A DNA stretch of 64,000 bases from Onchocerca volvulus (Eukaryota; Nematoda; Chromadorea; Rhabditida; Onchocercidae): positions 1,244,481 to 1,308,480 of the forward strand of contig HG738141.1 in NCBI GenBank assembly GCA_000499405.2, in the 5' to 3' direction. Positions within the stretch are counted from its first letter, which is position 1; every line of letters starts with the position of its first letter. The translations under genes and the position numbers were made by a program. Below are positions 43,443 through 54,312 of this stretch, one piece after another. Under the pieces are notes generated by a model, which was given only the letters and a program-made list of their open reading frames with translations, had not been told where the DNA came from and searched no databases.

Positions 43443-44670
43443 CTGGAAAATTCAGTTTGAGGATTATGGTGACGAGGAGCTTCTGTGAAGTCAAGAATGG
43501 TGTGATTCGCCAGCCATGAATTCAACTTTGGCCGATCGTGTAACGCTATGAAGCTTTTTTATTGATGCTAATTCGCAAGGAGAGCTGAATGCGACTTTTC
43601 TTTCACTTGGTACATGTCAGATAAGTTGACTTTTTCAGCTTCAGTTCAGGCCGAAATGTGACTTCGAATTATTAAAACCTGAAGTAAATTCCCGAAATAA
43701 TATGTTCCATCTGTGAGTTAGCCATAGTTTGTTGGTTTATACTTTGCCAGAATTATTTATCATCTTTCATAATTGAAATGATGAAGTTTTCTCGAAATTA
43801 ATTCGATGTGCGAATTGTTTCAGTAGACAGTAGTTGAAGTTGTGGACCAGAAATATGATTGACATTGGCAAATTTTTTTCTGTCCATACATGGGATTTAC
43901 ACACCAAAAATATTTCCGTCCTAATTTGTTTCAGAATAACGTGTATCTGCGTTGCGTGTTAAATAATTCTGGAACTGGCAGCATATGGTTCTTGATTGGT
44001 AGTGATGGTACCATGGTGGTCAGATTGTGTTCATGGAAAATCAACGTTTCACATATGCGAACTACCTGATCTGATCCATAGTGGATTAAGTATTAATGCT
44101 TTTTCGGTTCTTCAAAGATAATGATATTCTGATTATCAGGTGTGATTTATTTTCGATCTCTTCAATTTCAAAGCTCAACCGGAGTGAAATTCCAGTATCA
44201 CTGGACTGTGATGGTTTCTTTTTGGATGTTGGTCACCAACAATAATCATCCATTTTCGGGATAACATGTCGTTTAGGTGTACATTGGCACAGAATGCGTT
44301 GCATCTACCAGGGAACCACATATTACGATAGTCAGTGGGTCCATTGGTGCATGAAATTAAAGATGTACCGAGTGACCTCAGATATCCTAACTGCTGTCCA
44401 TTTCTCTTTTTTATCACTCATATTTGTATAGAATAAACGAAATCGGTCCTTGATAGCTGACACCACAAGCAAAAATAGGTCGAGTTCCAGTGCTCAGGAT
44501 TCGAAAAGTCTGTTTCAAACATCCTACAATCAAGGTCAACAGTTTCACAGTCTCTTCGACTCTCCATGCAACCTAGGCATTTTTATATACATTTCTCTAT
44601 TCCTGTTTGATTGCATTAAATTTAAAAAGAAGATGCATTTGCTAAGGCAAGATAAGAAAACAAAGTTTTA
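43443..44670 (-). other. region with several coding-like minus-strand frames, status unclear
   Basis: Frames such as HDRPKLNSWLANHTILDF (about 43530-43480), VWTEKNLPMSIIFLVHNF (about 43880-43830) and VHLNDMLSRKWMIIVGDQH (about 44270-44210) have better composition than the background but are broken by stops and could not be joined by splice sites. The region may hold a decayed gene, 5' exons of the gene at 42.6-43.4 kb, or chance frames. Confidence 0.25.
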
Positions 44671-45260
44671 TCAGGATCCTTCAGAAGATGCGTTAAACGA
44701 TATGACCGGGCATTCATGATAAGTCTTTTCCAACATCAATTTGTCAACATCTGCGCTGAAATGTTGATTACAGTAATACGAAGTGTTACTGGAATCAGAC
44801 AAATTCCATGTTTCCTTGCTTTCATAGTCAATGGTACTAGTTGTGAAGGAAAGTGAACAACTTGTCGTTCTCCAAGAGCGCGATTCGCTGGGTGCAAATG
44901 ATTTGATAAAACTAATATGCAAAAGTAAATATTATTTTTTTATCCAACTTTTCTTGAGGTTTTGTAGAAGGTTGATTGTTTCTTTTTCTTATGGCATTTT
45001 GAATGATTCACTGGAAAATAAGATGGATAGCACGGTGATGGCACACGTGGGAATCATTATGATTTCTTACGCTTCACTTCGCTTAATTTTGATTACCTTT
45101 CGTAGATATTATCAGCTAGCATTAAAGATAGAACTACGATGCAGGGATGACAAAACTCGTCTGCTTGCTCCTTCATCAATTGTGTGTCTGAATTCTGGAT
45201 TACATTTCGGTTCTGAATGGTTTCCATCAAAATGGCCAAGTTCCATTCCGAAATGTGAAT
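44671..45260 (-). CDS. possible two 3' exons of an unknown gene
   Basis: Exon 44911-44671 (acceptor GCATATTAG, TGA) encodes a Ser/Thr-rich tail with scattered cysteines, starting FIKSFAPSESRSWRTT. It matches in phase 2 an upstream exon ending at 45097 (TACGAAAG/GTAATC) that reads MKEQADEFCHPCIVVLSLML. The 5' limit near 45260 is uncertain. A plus-strand open frame of 157 codons (44831-45304), the longest uninterrupted frame in the window, covers the same DNA, so the strand assignment is not settled. Confidence 0.3.
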
Positions 45261-45304
45261 TTTATTCTTTCATCAAATCAAGAATCATCTTCGCATTAGT
45301 ATAA
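44831..45304 (+). CDS. 157-codon open frame, alternative to the minus-strand exons
   Basis: The longest continuous open frame in the window. It begins MVLVVKESEQLVVLQERDSL and has a hydrophobic stretch near residues 74-90 (MAHVGIIMISYASLRLILI). No family was recognised and no splice sites support it. Because minus-strand exons with matching phases overlap it, it may be only an antisense shadow. It is recorded because a frame of this length is uncommon in DNA this rich in A and T. Confidence 0.2.
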   Translation: MVLVVKESEQLVVLQERDSLGANDLIKLICKSKYYFFIQLFLRFCRRLIVSFSYGILNDSLENKMDSTVMAHVGIIMISYASLRLILITFRRYYQLALKIELRCRDDKTRLLAPSSIVCLNSGLHFGSEWFPSKWPSSIPKCEFYSFIKSRIIFALV

Positions 45305-45740
45305 AGGAAAGAATTAAATTCTGTGACGATGTTGGCAATGCTTTAAAAAAAAAAAAAAATTAAATTCTTTTTTCCCCAAAATGCTTCGTTCATTTCAGCG
45401 ACCTGTCGTGAGACTTCCATTTAGAAAACCTATCTAACAGCACTTTTCGATGTCAAGCATAATTCAAATGCTGGGAAAATTACATTTTATACGGTAGCAA
45501 GATGATTGAAATGCATAAAGTCAAGTTTGTGGCATGATTCATTACCTGAATGCATTGCTGGAAGTTTATATTTTTCGTTTTAGAAATTCTGAAACTAAAA
45601 ATTTTTTTTTCTTCAAAAGAGGTCGAGAAAATCATTAGATTTATATGACGAATAAGATAGAATTCGTAAGCATAACCCGCAGAACTTTGTATTATCAATC
45701 CGATATATCTAATCGCATCTTGAATGTTTTTATCGATGTT

Positions 45741-45902
45741 GAATCGACCTTAGTACAAATCCTGCGATTACCTGGTCAACGAAGAAGATCTGAAGAATCG
45801 ACCTTAGTACGACTCCTGCGATTACTTGATGAATGAATACGATCTGAAGAATCGACCTTAGTACGACTCCTGCGATTATCTGATCAATGAATAAGATCTA
45901 TG
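45741..45902. repeat. 54-bp tandem repeat, three copies
   Basis: Units start at 45741, 45795 and 45849 with GAATCGACCTTAGTAC, then CCTGCGATTA and GA-GATCT. The period of 54 is a multiple of three, and the plus frame repeats an 18-residue unit starting ESTLV and containing LLRL until a stop at 45834-45836. Confidence 0.9.
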
Positions 45903-48641
45903 GGTTATCCGATTGTTAAATTATTGATGGAAGTGGACTGAACGAAGATTCTATTGTTCGCACTAACATATTGTTTATCTGCCATACTTGTCATAATGTT
46001 TCGATCTACCGGCATAAATAAATGGCTTATATGACAACAAAAATTGACTAAACAACTACTGAAGAAATGCTTCTCAATCGATTTACGTGACGTGAATCAT
46101 GATGCTACGTGTTGAAATAGAAACAATAGTGCTATGATGATGTCGTAACAACGCACGTGTTCATGCGACAATGAGAAATGGATTGGCATCATTTTGTAAA
46201 CATATAATTCTGATCGGTTGACTTCAAAGAATGTTTGATGTTGTGAAATGTGAATGTTGACTGGGCTTTTGTAAATTAGAAGGACATGTTGAAGAAGTTA
46301 TGTATATATGCAAATTTTTGAAGGATGAAATCTAGCCTAGAATAGGCAGGAGACTTAGCTTAGAATAGATAGCTAGAAGCCTTCAATCCTATTCTATCCA
46401 TATGGAGAAGGTGATAAGATAAAAGACAAAATTGATTTTATACCACTAGCTGATCCCTTCATCATTTTGTTTATTATTTTCAACTTCTCTTTCATAGAAA
46501 ATTTGATTTTGTTGGATTTGCTCTCTTGATATGATATATTTGCACTCATTAAAATAGTGTCCTGTTATTCAATCGCAGTGAAAATTGACTCTTTGTTGAA
46601 ATTAAGGGAAAAAAATTACCAGTAGTAGTAGTAGTATATTATGATTTTGAACAACTTTAATCTCTCATGGGAAGTCTAACGAAGTCTATGAACCGTGCCG
46701 GCTAGCGATTGCCAAATATAATTAGATGATTATTATTCGTTTTTCTGCTCGGAAAATTTGATTTTCTCGAAAAAACTGATTATAAAATCTTTGATGAAAG
46801 AGCAATCTATCATTCTTTTCGACAATAATTCATTCAACAATATTTGCATGATGTGACAGAGAAATTAGACAAGAATATATTTTTCATTCATTTATAGCTC
46901 GCACTAATTCGTCGAATGAATTTGAACTTTGACACTAATGAGATTTAGTTGCAAATAAATCTCATCAACATTAATATTTAAAAGAAACCAATGCTTGAAT
47001 TCATTTTTAACTGTGATTTTGATATTCACATTTCTGATGGCAATGATTTTCATTAATACCAAAACGTCCCTTCAAGAATTATTGGACAATATAATATGAT
47101 ATTCTAACCCATTTTCTAACTTAAGTTTATCAGTTTACCAGTCAGTTTCATTATAGCAGTGATATGAGAATTATGAACTTCCCATGCAAGCTGATATTTT
47201 TTAAAAATAATTTCGCAAATGAAATCCTTGAAAGTCTGATTGTTGAACTTTCAGGAAAATGATTAATCTTAATATTGGAGATTTAAAGTTTAAAATTATC
47301 TCATCTTTTTGAGTCATAATTACAGCCAATTAGTGACCATCATTTATATCAAAGCTATTCCATGAACAAAAATTATCGTTCCATAAAATATAACTTCATA
47401 CATATATCGAAAAAAAGAAATAATTTAGAACTATTTTCGAGAAGTTAATTTAATTTGATCATTTGAAAAATTGCACAAATATTGTTGATGAGAACAGTAA
47501 TCTCAAACTCCTGCTCAGTCATTAGAAGAGCAAAAATGAGAATCTTCCTATTTGTCCTGAAGATTTCAATGAAATCATTTAAATTTAAACATACCTTTAC
47601 CAACATTGAGTAAATAGTTTATGCTTGTTTCAATTGTAATTGCATACTATCTGATTTGCGAACAGAGTAAACAATCTTGTTTGTTGTCCAATCATTCAAT
47701 ACTAGTTATTAGCTATCAATATTCTGTCCTCAAAATTGATCCCAAATAAATAACTTACATCTAAGTTTTTGCTCTACTGTAACAGTCAAGATCTATCGGG
47801 AAAATGAAATATTCTTATAATATAAATATAATAAATTAATCGAAATAATTTACATTATAGAAATATCGTCTCTGGGAAATCGATTTAAACCCTAAAATAT
47901 AAATTTCAAAAAAAAAGTCCCCAAACAAATAATTCCGTAATCAAATCTTACATTTTCATCATATGAAATCCTCAAATTAATCACAAAAAAATAAATCACT
48001 AAAGCAAACCCTACATTTTGATCATATGAGATCTTGAAATAATTCTGATAATATAAATCACCTTTCTAAATCCTCATTACAAGATCATGCGAATTATCTA
48101 ATAATTACAAATATCTTAATTAAGCCCTTATTCTCTCAACTACTCGCTTTGATGCGAAATGTTTGAAATATTACAAGCATTTTATTATCAGATAATCAAA
48201 TCCTTAATCACTGAATTCGATATTTATGTGAATTGTTTAAATTATTGCAAACATCTCCAACTATCTAAATGATCGGTATCAACTAAATCTCAGTTTCAAT
48301 TCAAGTCTGTATCAGTCTCAATCAAGGAAAGAAATCTCTAGTCCTAATAAAATCTCCTCGAAGGCTTCAAATCAAACTCGACCAATCAAAAATCCAATAA
48401 ATTCCCTTGCTATCTGATAGAACAAAAAACATTTAAGCTACCTTTCATATTCATCTATAAATTATATTGTAACGTGGTTGCTACAATAAAAGATGTCATA
48501 AAAAAGCCTTTATCACACGACAAATTCATCTGCACATGCAATCGATCTCCAATTTCTCCGAAAAAAAAAAAAAACTTTCACGATAAGCCAGATCGCAACA
48601 TATTTGCGATCATTGTCCTCAACTCATAATCATCATGTTTT
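45903..48641. other. AT-rich intergenic stretch
   Basis: Nothing coding was recognised in 2.7 kb. A short GTA/AGT run lies at 46620-46636. An imperfect local duplication, TAGCCTAGAATAGG and TAGCTTAGAATAGA, lies around 46333-46370. Confidence 0.45.
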
Positions 48642-49202
48642 TTATAAGGGAAACTTCCGGATTATCTCAATACCGGCTCGATTAGACTCCAATAGTCGAG
48701 AAGAAATGCAAAGGATGAATTCATCAGCAACTTCATATGCCATCCTGAAAACAACCAAGTATTTCAGCTTGCTATTGCTTTTCAAAGATCTTTTCAACAG
48801 CGACGTGAAAACTGCTCGTTGCATTTGACGTCCGCTCTTTGCTATAGTTGCAGTGATCGTGAAGACTTTATCTTATGTGGCGGAAGAGTTCATTAAATTC
48901 AATTAAATTGGCATTTTTTGAAAATACTGTTTCAAATATTTCATTCTGGATACGATCTTTTGTTTCCATTCATCTTCGACTGGTTTCTTGAATGAATCGA
49001 AAAGAAGGAAGAACGATGTCAATATTCCCGAACTGGTTCCATCCAACTGCTGTTTGTTTAGCTTGAAATATGAGAATGAAATGATCTTTTTATAGGTAAT
49101 CTTATTCATCTACATGATAAATTTAGACGCATTTATCGGTTCAATTCATTCTCTTTATTTACAAGTATCACATATACTGTACTAACCAAAATAGCCGTTT
49201 TA

Positions 49203-49268
<66 letters not shown>

Positions 49269-49932
49269 ACGGGTTATCAAACCAGACTTTCTGAAATGAT
49301 TCTCTAATACGCTTCTGAACAAGGTTGCATTGAAAAGATAAAACTTAAATCAAACTTATTGCCACAAATATTCAGGAATCGATGAAGTTGAATATTTTAC
49401 GCGTACAGAACGGAACAAAATGTGTCTAATGAAGGTTTTTGTGTGAAAGTTAAACTTAAACGTGAGAGTAGCGAATTTAGGAAATGGAGTTATTTCTAAA
49501 TTCAGCAATTTGTCGCGAAAGAAAGGTAAAGAATCTATCCAAATTAGTGCAGATTTCTTTGTTGGATTCAATTTAATGCTCGAAATTCATCGTTTTACTT
49601 TTTTTTCGACAACATCAATTGGCGCGTAATGATGACATTGTTTTCTATCTATTCGACTTTTCAATTATTTACTTTTAAATGGAAATTTTTTTAAAAGAAT
49701 CTAAGAAACAGATTATTATCGAAAACGACTGAAGACTTATCACAACAACTGTTAGCACTAAGAGTAAGCTAGCATCAAATTTCTTCATCAAATTATCATA
49801 ATTTTTGATCGCCTCGATATCGTTACCTCCCTTGGTAGTGTGATTGCCGTTCAAAAAATAAAAAAAGTAAAAAACGAGTAAAAAAAGGATTCCGAAATTC
49901 TGTTTTGCAAGATTTCTTGATAATCTTCGCAA
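48642..49932 (-). other. cluster of four minus-strand open frames, unknown
   Basis: Minus-strand frames at 49932-49675 (two hydrophobic segments), 49571-49356, 49109-48903 and 48824-48642 follow one another. Two have plausible splice contexts: an acceptor AACAGCAG before LDGTSSGILTSFFLLFDSF, and TGTTTTCAG/G before MAYEVADEFILCISSRLLES (start near 48748). They could not be joined into one gene, and no family was recognised. The 59-nt T run lies between the second and third frames. Confidence 0.25.
49205..49263. repeat. homopolymer run of 59 T
   Basis: Uninterrupted T from 49205 to 49263. Read on the minus strand it is a 59-A tail. Its length may be imprecise, because homopolymers are hard to sequence and assemble. 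Confidence 0.95.
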
Positions 49933-50021
49933 AAAATCCTGTTCTTTGCCACGCTATTTCCTAACATCAAATTTGTCCAAAATAAAACTTATTCAACTTG
50001 ATTCTTTGTTTACGGTATTAT

Positions 50022-51768
50022 TATGGTGCCACTGAGAAGGCTGTCGAAGATTTCTGAAAAAATCTCCACAAAGAAGCGATCCAATTCACATCAGTCCACA
50101 TCAAGAGAAGGCCTTGGCTCATATGTGCTGTCGAGAAATTCCTGGTCTATCTCTTAATGACTTCATTCTTGATCTTTTATTCTTTGTGGTAAATGGCAAT
50201 ATTTCTTGATTTGGTCAAGTTGTATTCCATCTCGTCTTATTCTTATCGCAGATCCGCCAAGTGAAATCAAAAGAAAAAGTTGCTGTGGTTTAAGTTAATG
50301 TCTAATCAGTTCTGTTAAACGCAATCCAAGAATTTTGCGATCAGTGCAGAAAATTCGCTAGCCAACCTACATTGATCTCTATGAATCATTGGATGCTTCT
50401 TCAATTGAAATGGCAAAAAATCGTCTTCTTTGCTTGAAGCAATTTTTAAATCACAATGATAGCTATCTGATATTACTATTCCTACATTGTTTTAGATTAC
50501 TATCTCTTATCAGCTTTATCGAACGAGAATCTTTTCCATAGCCAATGCTTTTCAACTTAGAGTCAATGACTACTGATTAATTAGATAAGCTCATAAAATT
50601 CACCATGAGCTTCCTTGATCGTACGTTCATATCGATTATAAAAGATATTCCGCTAATTAATAACTTCTACTTTTTGCTAACTTTTTTTTTTTTTTTTAAT
50701 AACCTCAAATCCTTGTCACCAATATATTAACCGAATTTAAATTAGTTATTGATCAAAAATTGTGTAATTTACATGTTATAATTCTAATACTATCTGATCA
50801 AAAACTTCTAACTTTACCGATATTTTCAGTTTTTCTGTTATTGTTGTTGTGCAATGTGTTAATGTGCCTACTTGGCTTTCTAGCGAACGGTCGATTCTGG
50901 ACTGGCCTAATCTTGAATATCATTGCATATAGCATATAACTTCCAACCGTCCAACTTTTTTTAAGCATAGGTTGTACTCATTCACTGCTACGTAACTTTT
51001 CTTAAACTCTAAATGTAATTGTAAATAGCCAATCACTTCAAAAGCGATGATATTCGGTAATATGATACAATTGATATTTATCTTTTCGTCATCGAACATT
51101 TCGCTTGATTTTTAAATCTTTTTTTTGGTAGAGAATAGAATAAAGAAAGCTTCTAAAATATAATACTTCTCCTTCAAATAGCAGTTTGGTATTACGAAAA
51201 AAGAAAACTTTGAATCACTACCGATAGAAGATCCAATTTTCTTGGCAAAATTTCAAGAGCAGATTCTTTTGATCAATCGATCCCGCATTATGCGACTTTG
51301 TTGTTGTAGCGAAATCATTGAAGTTGATAATTGCCAGAAATATTTTTGACGTATACTCAATATACTTTCCAATTGTTGTTATAGCTCGTCTACGCAGAAT
51401 TGAATTACTACTTGGAGAAACACAAATTTTGTGAATAATTAATGACGCTAATTAAAATTCCCGAGGATAGCCTTTATCAGGAATAATTCTGCAACTTCAA
51501 GATTTATTGATATTTGTTTGTGTTGGAACATTCTTGCGGTTCCAGAGGATACTTTGATGCTTAGATTGAAAAGTTCAACGCATTAGTGAAGAGAAGTTTC
51601 CGAAAAACAAGATCGAAATTTGATAAACATGTTGCTGCACTACTAACAAATGTGGGAAGGAAAGGGAAGTACCTGAGTTACTCCATCTCTAACGATGAAT
51701 TTTCAACACCAATGAGATCTCGGTTGTATTGTGGAGATGATTGGGGAGGATTACGGAGGATAGGATAA
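50022..51768 (+). CDS. putative multi-exon gene, two 3' exons supported
   Basis: Two exons fit well: 51185-51322 (acceptor AAATAGCAG, 46 codons, starting FGITKKENFESLPIEDPIF, phase 0 donor GTTGAT) and 51565-51768 (acceptor GATGCTTAG, 68 codons, TAA), the latter reading KRSFRKTRSKFDKHVAALLT and later DEFSTPMRSRLYCGDDWG. Upstream candidates that could not be joined firmly are an ATG frame at 50022 (MVPLRRLSKISEKISTKKRS), a short exon near 50252 (PPSEIKRKSCCGL after TTATCGCAG), and a hydrophobic exon from about 50830 (acceptor GATATTTTCAG) with CLLGFLANGRFWTGLILN. The lysine/serine-rich start plus hydrophobic part would suit a membrane protein. Family unknown; the region could also be partly decayed. 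Confidence 0.4.
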
Positions 51769-53591
51769 ATGTTCTGTTTTGCTCGGAAATGATGGAAGAG
51801 ATGGAAATTCCATCCATCTGCCATTTAAATTAAATGCATTGGAGAGAGAATTTTTTAATGAATGTAAATAATGGATATGTTTACGCAAATATCGAATATT
51901 TCCTTCTCGGATGTTTGAATTTTAATTGGAAAAGGAGCGATTGATACATCATCAAAGGTTTTTTCGTCTATTATCTTTTCAAAATATTAAATAAACATGC
52001 AAGAGAAAAGAAGTTATTCAATTTTATTCCGTCATTTCGATTCATTCATTTTATTCATTCATTTTATCCAATTCATTTTAATTGAATCACGCAAAACTGC
52101 AATTTAAATAAATCATTAACAAGCGAAGAGAAAATGCATATGAGCCATGCAATTCTTTTAGTTTTAAGCTCAGATAATTTTTTTGATTTAATTAGAAATT
52201 CTTATTCGATAATCTATCATTTAGTAATAAGATTTAACGATCGATTGAAAATTTTCATCGCTGAAAAAATAATTAATAATGCAGCTTGCATGCATTATTT
52301 CTCATAATTTCATTTCGGGAATGAAGCGATTTGGTCGCATTTTACTTACCTTACTGATTGAATATAAAATCTTTGCATTTCATTCTTTTAAAACCAACAT
52401 TCCCCTTATTGCTCAATATTAATCTATTGCTAAGAACTTTCTTAGTAAACATCTAATTTCTGATAAATTAAAAAAAAAAAAAAAAGTGATTTTTGTTCTC
52501 TGTAGAACGCTATCGAAAACTACTAGGAAAAGCTGTACCAACTATTGTATAAAATAATTACAATAAAGATTTATTCGAATGCTTCTAATGACATCACTCT
52601 ATTTAAATGTTTCAAGGAAAATACGTGTCAATTGTTGTCATATAATTTGAAATAAATTAGAAATTATTTTAACTACAAAATTAGCACATTGGTTAATTTT
52701 ATTTGAAATGATGATTATCAGAAGAAGATTTTCGTTTCTTAAAGACTGTGAGAAGCAAAGAGATTCGTATTTGATTTTATTCGAATCGCATATCATTTCG
52801 TAATTTGATTTCTATTTCTTTTCACTCAATGATGCAATCTAGGCAGAAGTAAAATGCATTAAAGGACGTATCGTTTCGTGTATTTTCTCTTCTCATTTTT
52901 CATTTAATGAATTTACCCTTTACCAGCAGGAAAAAAACACATTTTCATAAATCGATCAGACTGCTATTGGAAGAGTTAAGTAAGAATACCTTTGCCCGGA
53001 AAAGTTTTTGCATTTGCTAGAAATTATTTAAGAATTTCAAAATGTCAACTGCTCGATCGAAGAAGTTAAAGTTTGATGGGAATGGATTCTATTTACCTAG
53101 ATTTGCTTTTTTCTTTCTCTTTTCTACCAATTTTGGAAAGTTTTACTGCACTTTTGTTATCAGCTACATAATCTTAATACTGTTAAGATAATGCATAATT
53201 CTGAATAATTCGTGATAAATTGGGAATAATATTACTGCTTTGTTTACATATTTATTCCATGAAAATTAAATGGATAATATCATGAACAATTTTCTGCTTT
53301 TGTTTATAAAGTAAAAAATTTTTTTTAAAATTTATTTTAAATTTAATTTAAAATTTAGAAAAGAAAAGACTATTTTAGGTTGAAGATTTTATTTGGTATT
53401 GTTGATTTTATCAGTAATTTTATGTGAAAAACAATGTTTGAAATAATAATTTCATTTTCGTTCCATATTTTATAATCAATTAAAGTTTGCAAAAACTTTA
53501 TGTTTCAAATGAAAAGTGGCACGTAGTCAGTCATCGTTTCAAAGAATCTATGCTAAACGATCCTTTTTTTTTGTTTGATTCATAATTGTAG
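51769..53591. other. AT-rich intergenic stretch
   Basis: No gene recognised. Repeats of ATTCATTTTATTC occur at about 52040-52075. Confidence 0.45.
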
Positions 53592-53760
53592 ACAGTGGTG
53601 AATTGTGTTCGAAATTAAAGGCCTTTGAAAGCGTTCGTAAATTGAAGCAAAATGATGGAATGCGAGTGAAGTGCTGTGGTGGTGGCCAAGGAAAGTTCCA
53701 TCTGTTCAAGAGTGCCATATGTCCGGCTCATAATGGCTTCATTCTAGCGAAAAATCATAC
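53592..53760 (+). CDS. possible exon, unknown
   Basis: After an ATTGTAG acceptor at 53591 the frame (phase 1) reads SGELCSKLKAFESVRKLKQN and then a CCGGGQGKFHLFKS stretch before turning into a His/Asn-rich, AT-driven sequence. The first 55 codons have coding-like composition. No donor or partner exon was identified, so the right end is a guess. Confidence 0.25.
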
Positions 53761-54072
53761 CCTTTTTCAATCTTTTTTCATCTTTCATTTCGTTTTTTTT
53801 TTTTTTCAAAATCTTCTTCCTACACATCAAATTAACTCCGCCTTCATCGATAAGCATACACTACTTGCCATCATTCCATTATCATCTGATCATCACCATC
53901 GTTCTTGTCACCAACATCATTGTCATCAGTTAACAATATCATTTACGCATTACTTCAACTACAACTGCAACTATTGTTCAGCTAATTATTATGCTTTAAA
54001 CTATTTTCGATCTGATATTGATTGATTGGCGAAAATCATTGATCAAAGCTGTGACTGTTGCGACATTTGCGC

Positions 54073-54312
54073 ATGGACGATGACACAAATTGTGTGCAAA
54101 TTAGCGAAGCAATCTTAGATCGAGGTATCAATGATATCACGAGGTGAGTGCTTCATTAATCATTAATAATCGAATAATTGTGACATTTGCAGCATAAGCA
54201 TTCAACATATTTTCTCCTTCTACTCTTTTCACTTTTATCATTTGTTCTATTCTATTTTATCGACCCGAGCAGTCCAGATCCAAATCGCAGGAAAAAGTTT
54301 TCATACAATTGA
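54073..54312 (+). CDS. possible 36-residue protein, two exons
   Basis: ATG 54073 opens MDDDTNCVQISEAILDRGIN. A strong donor (ACGAG/GTGAGT at 54143, phase 2) joins acceptor CCGAGCAG at 54272, and the second exon ends at TGA 54310-54312 with a basic RRKKFSYN tail. Frame and splice signals agree, but another frame over the first exon (with CDCCDICAW) is also open, and the product is very short. It could be the 3' part of a longer gene. Confidence 0.35.
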
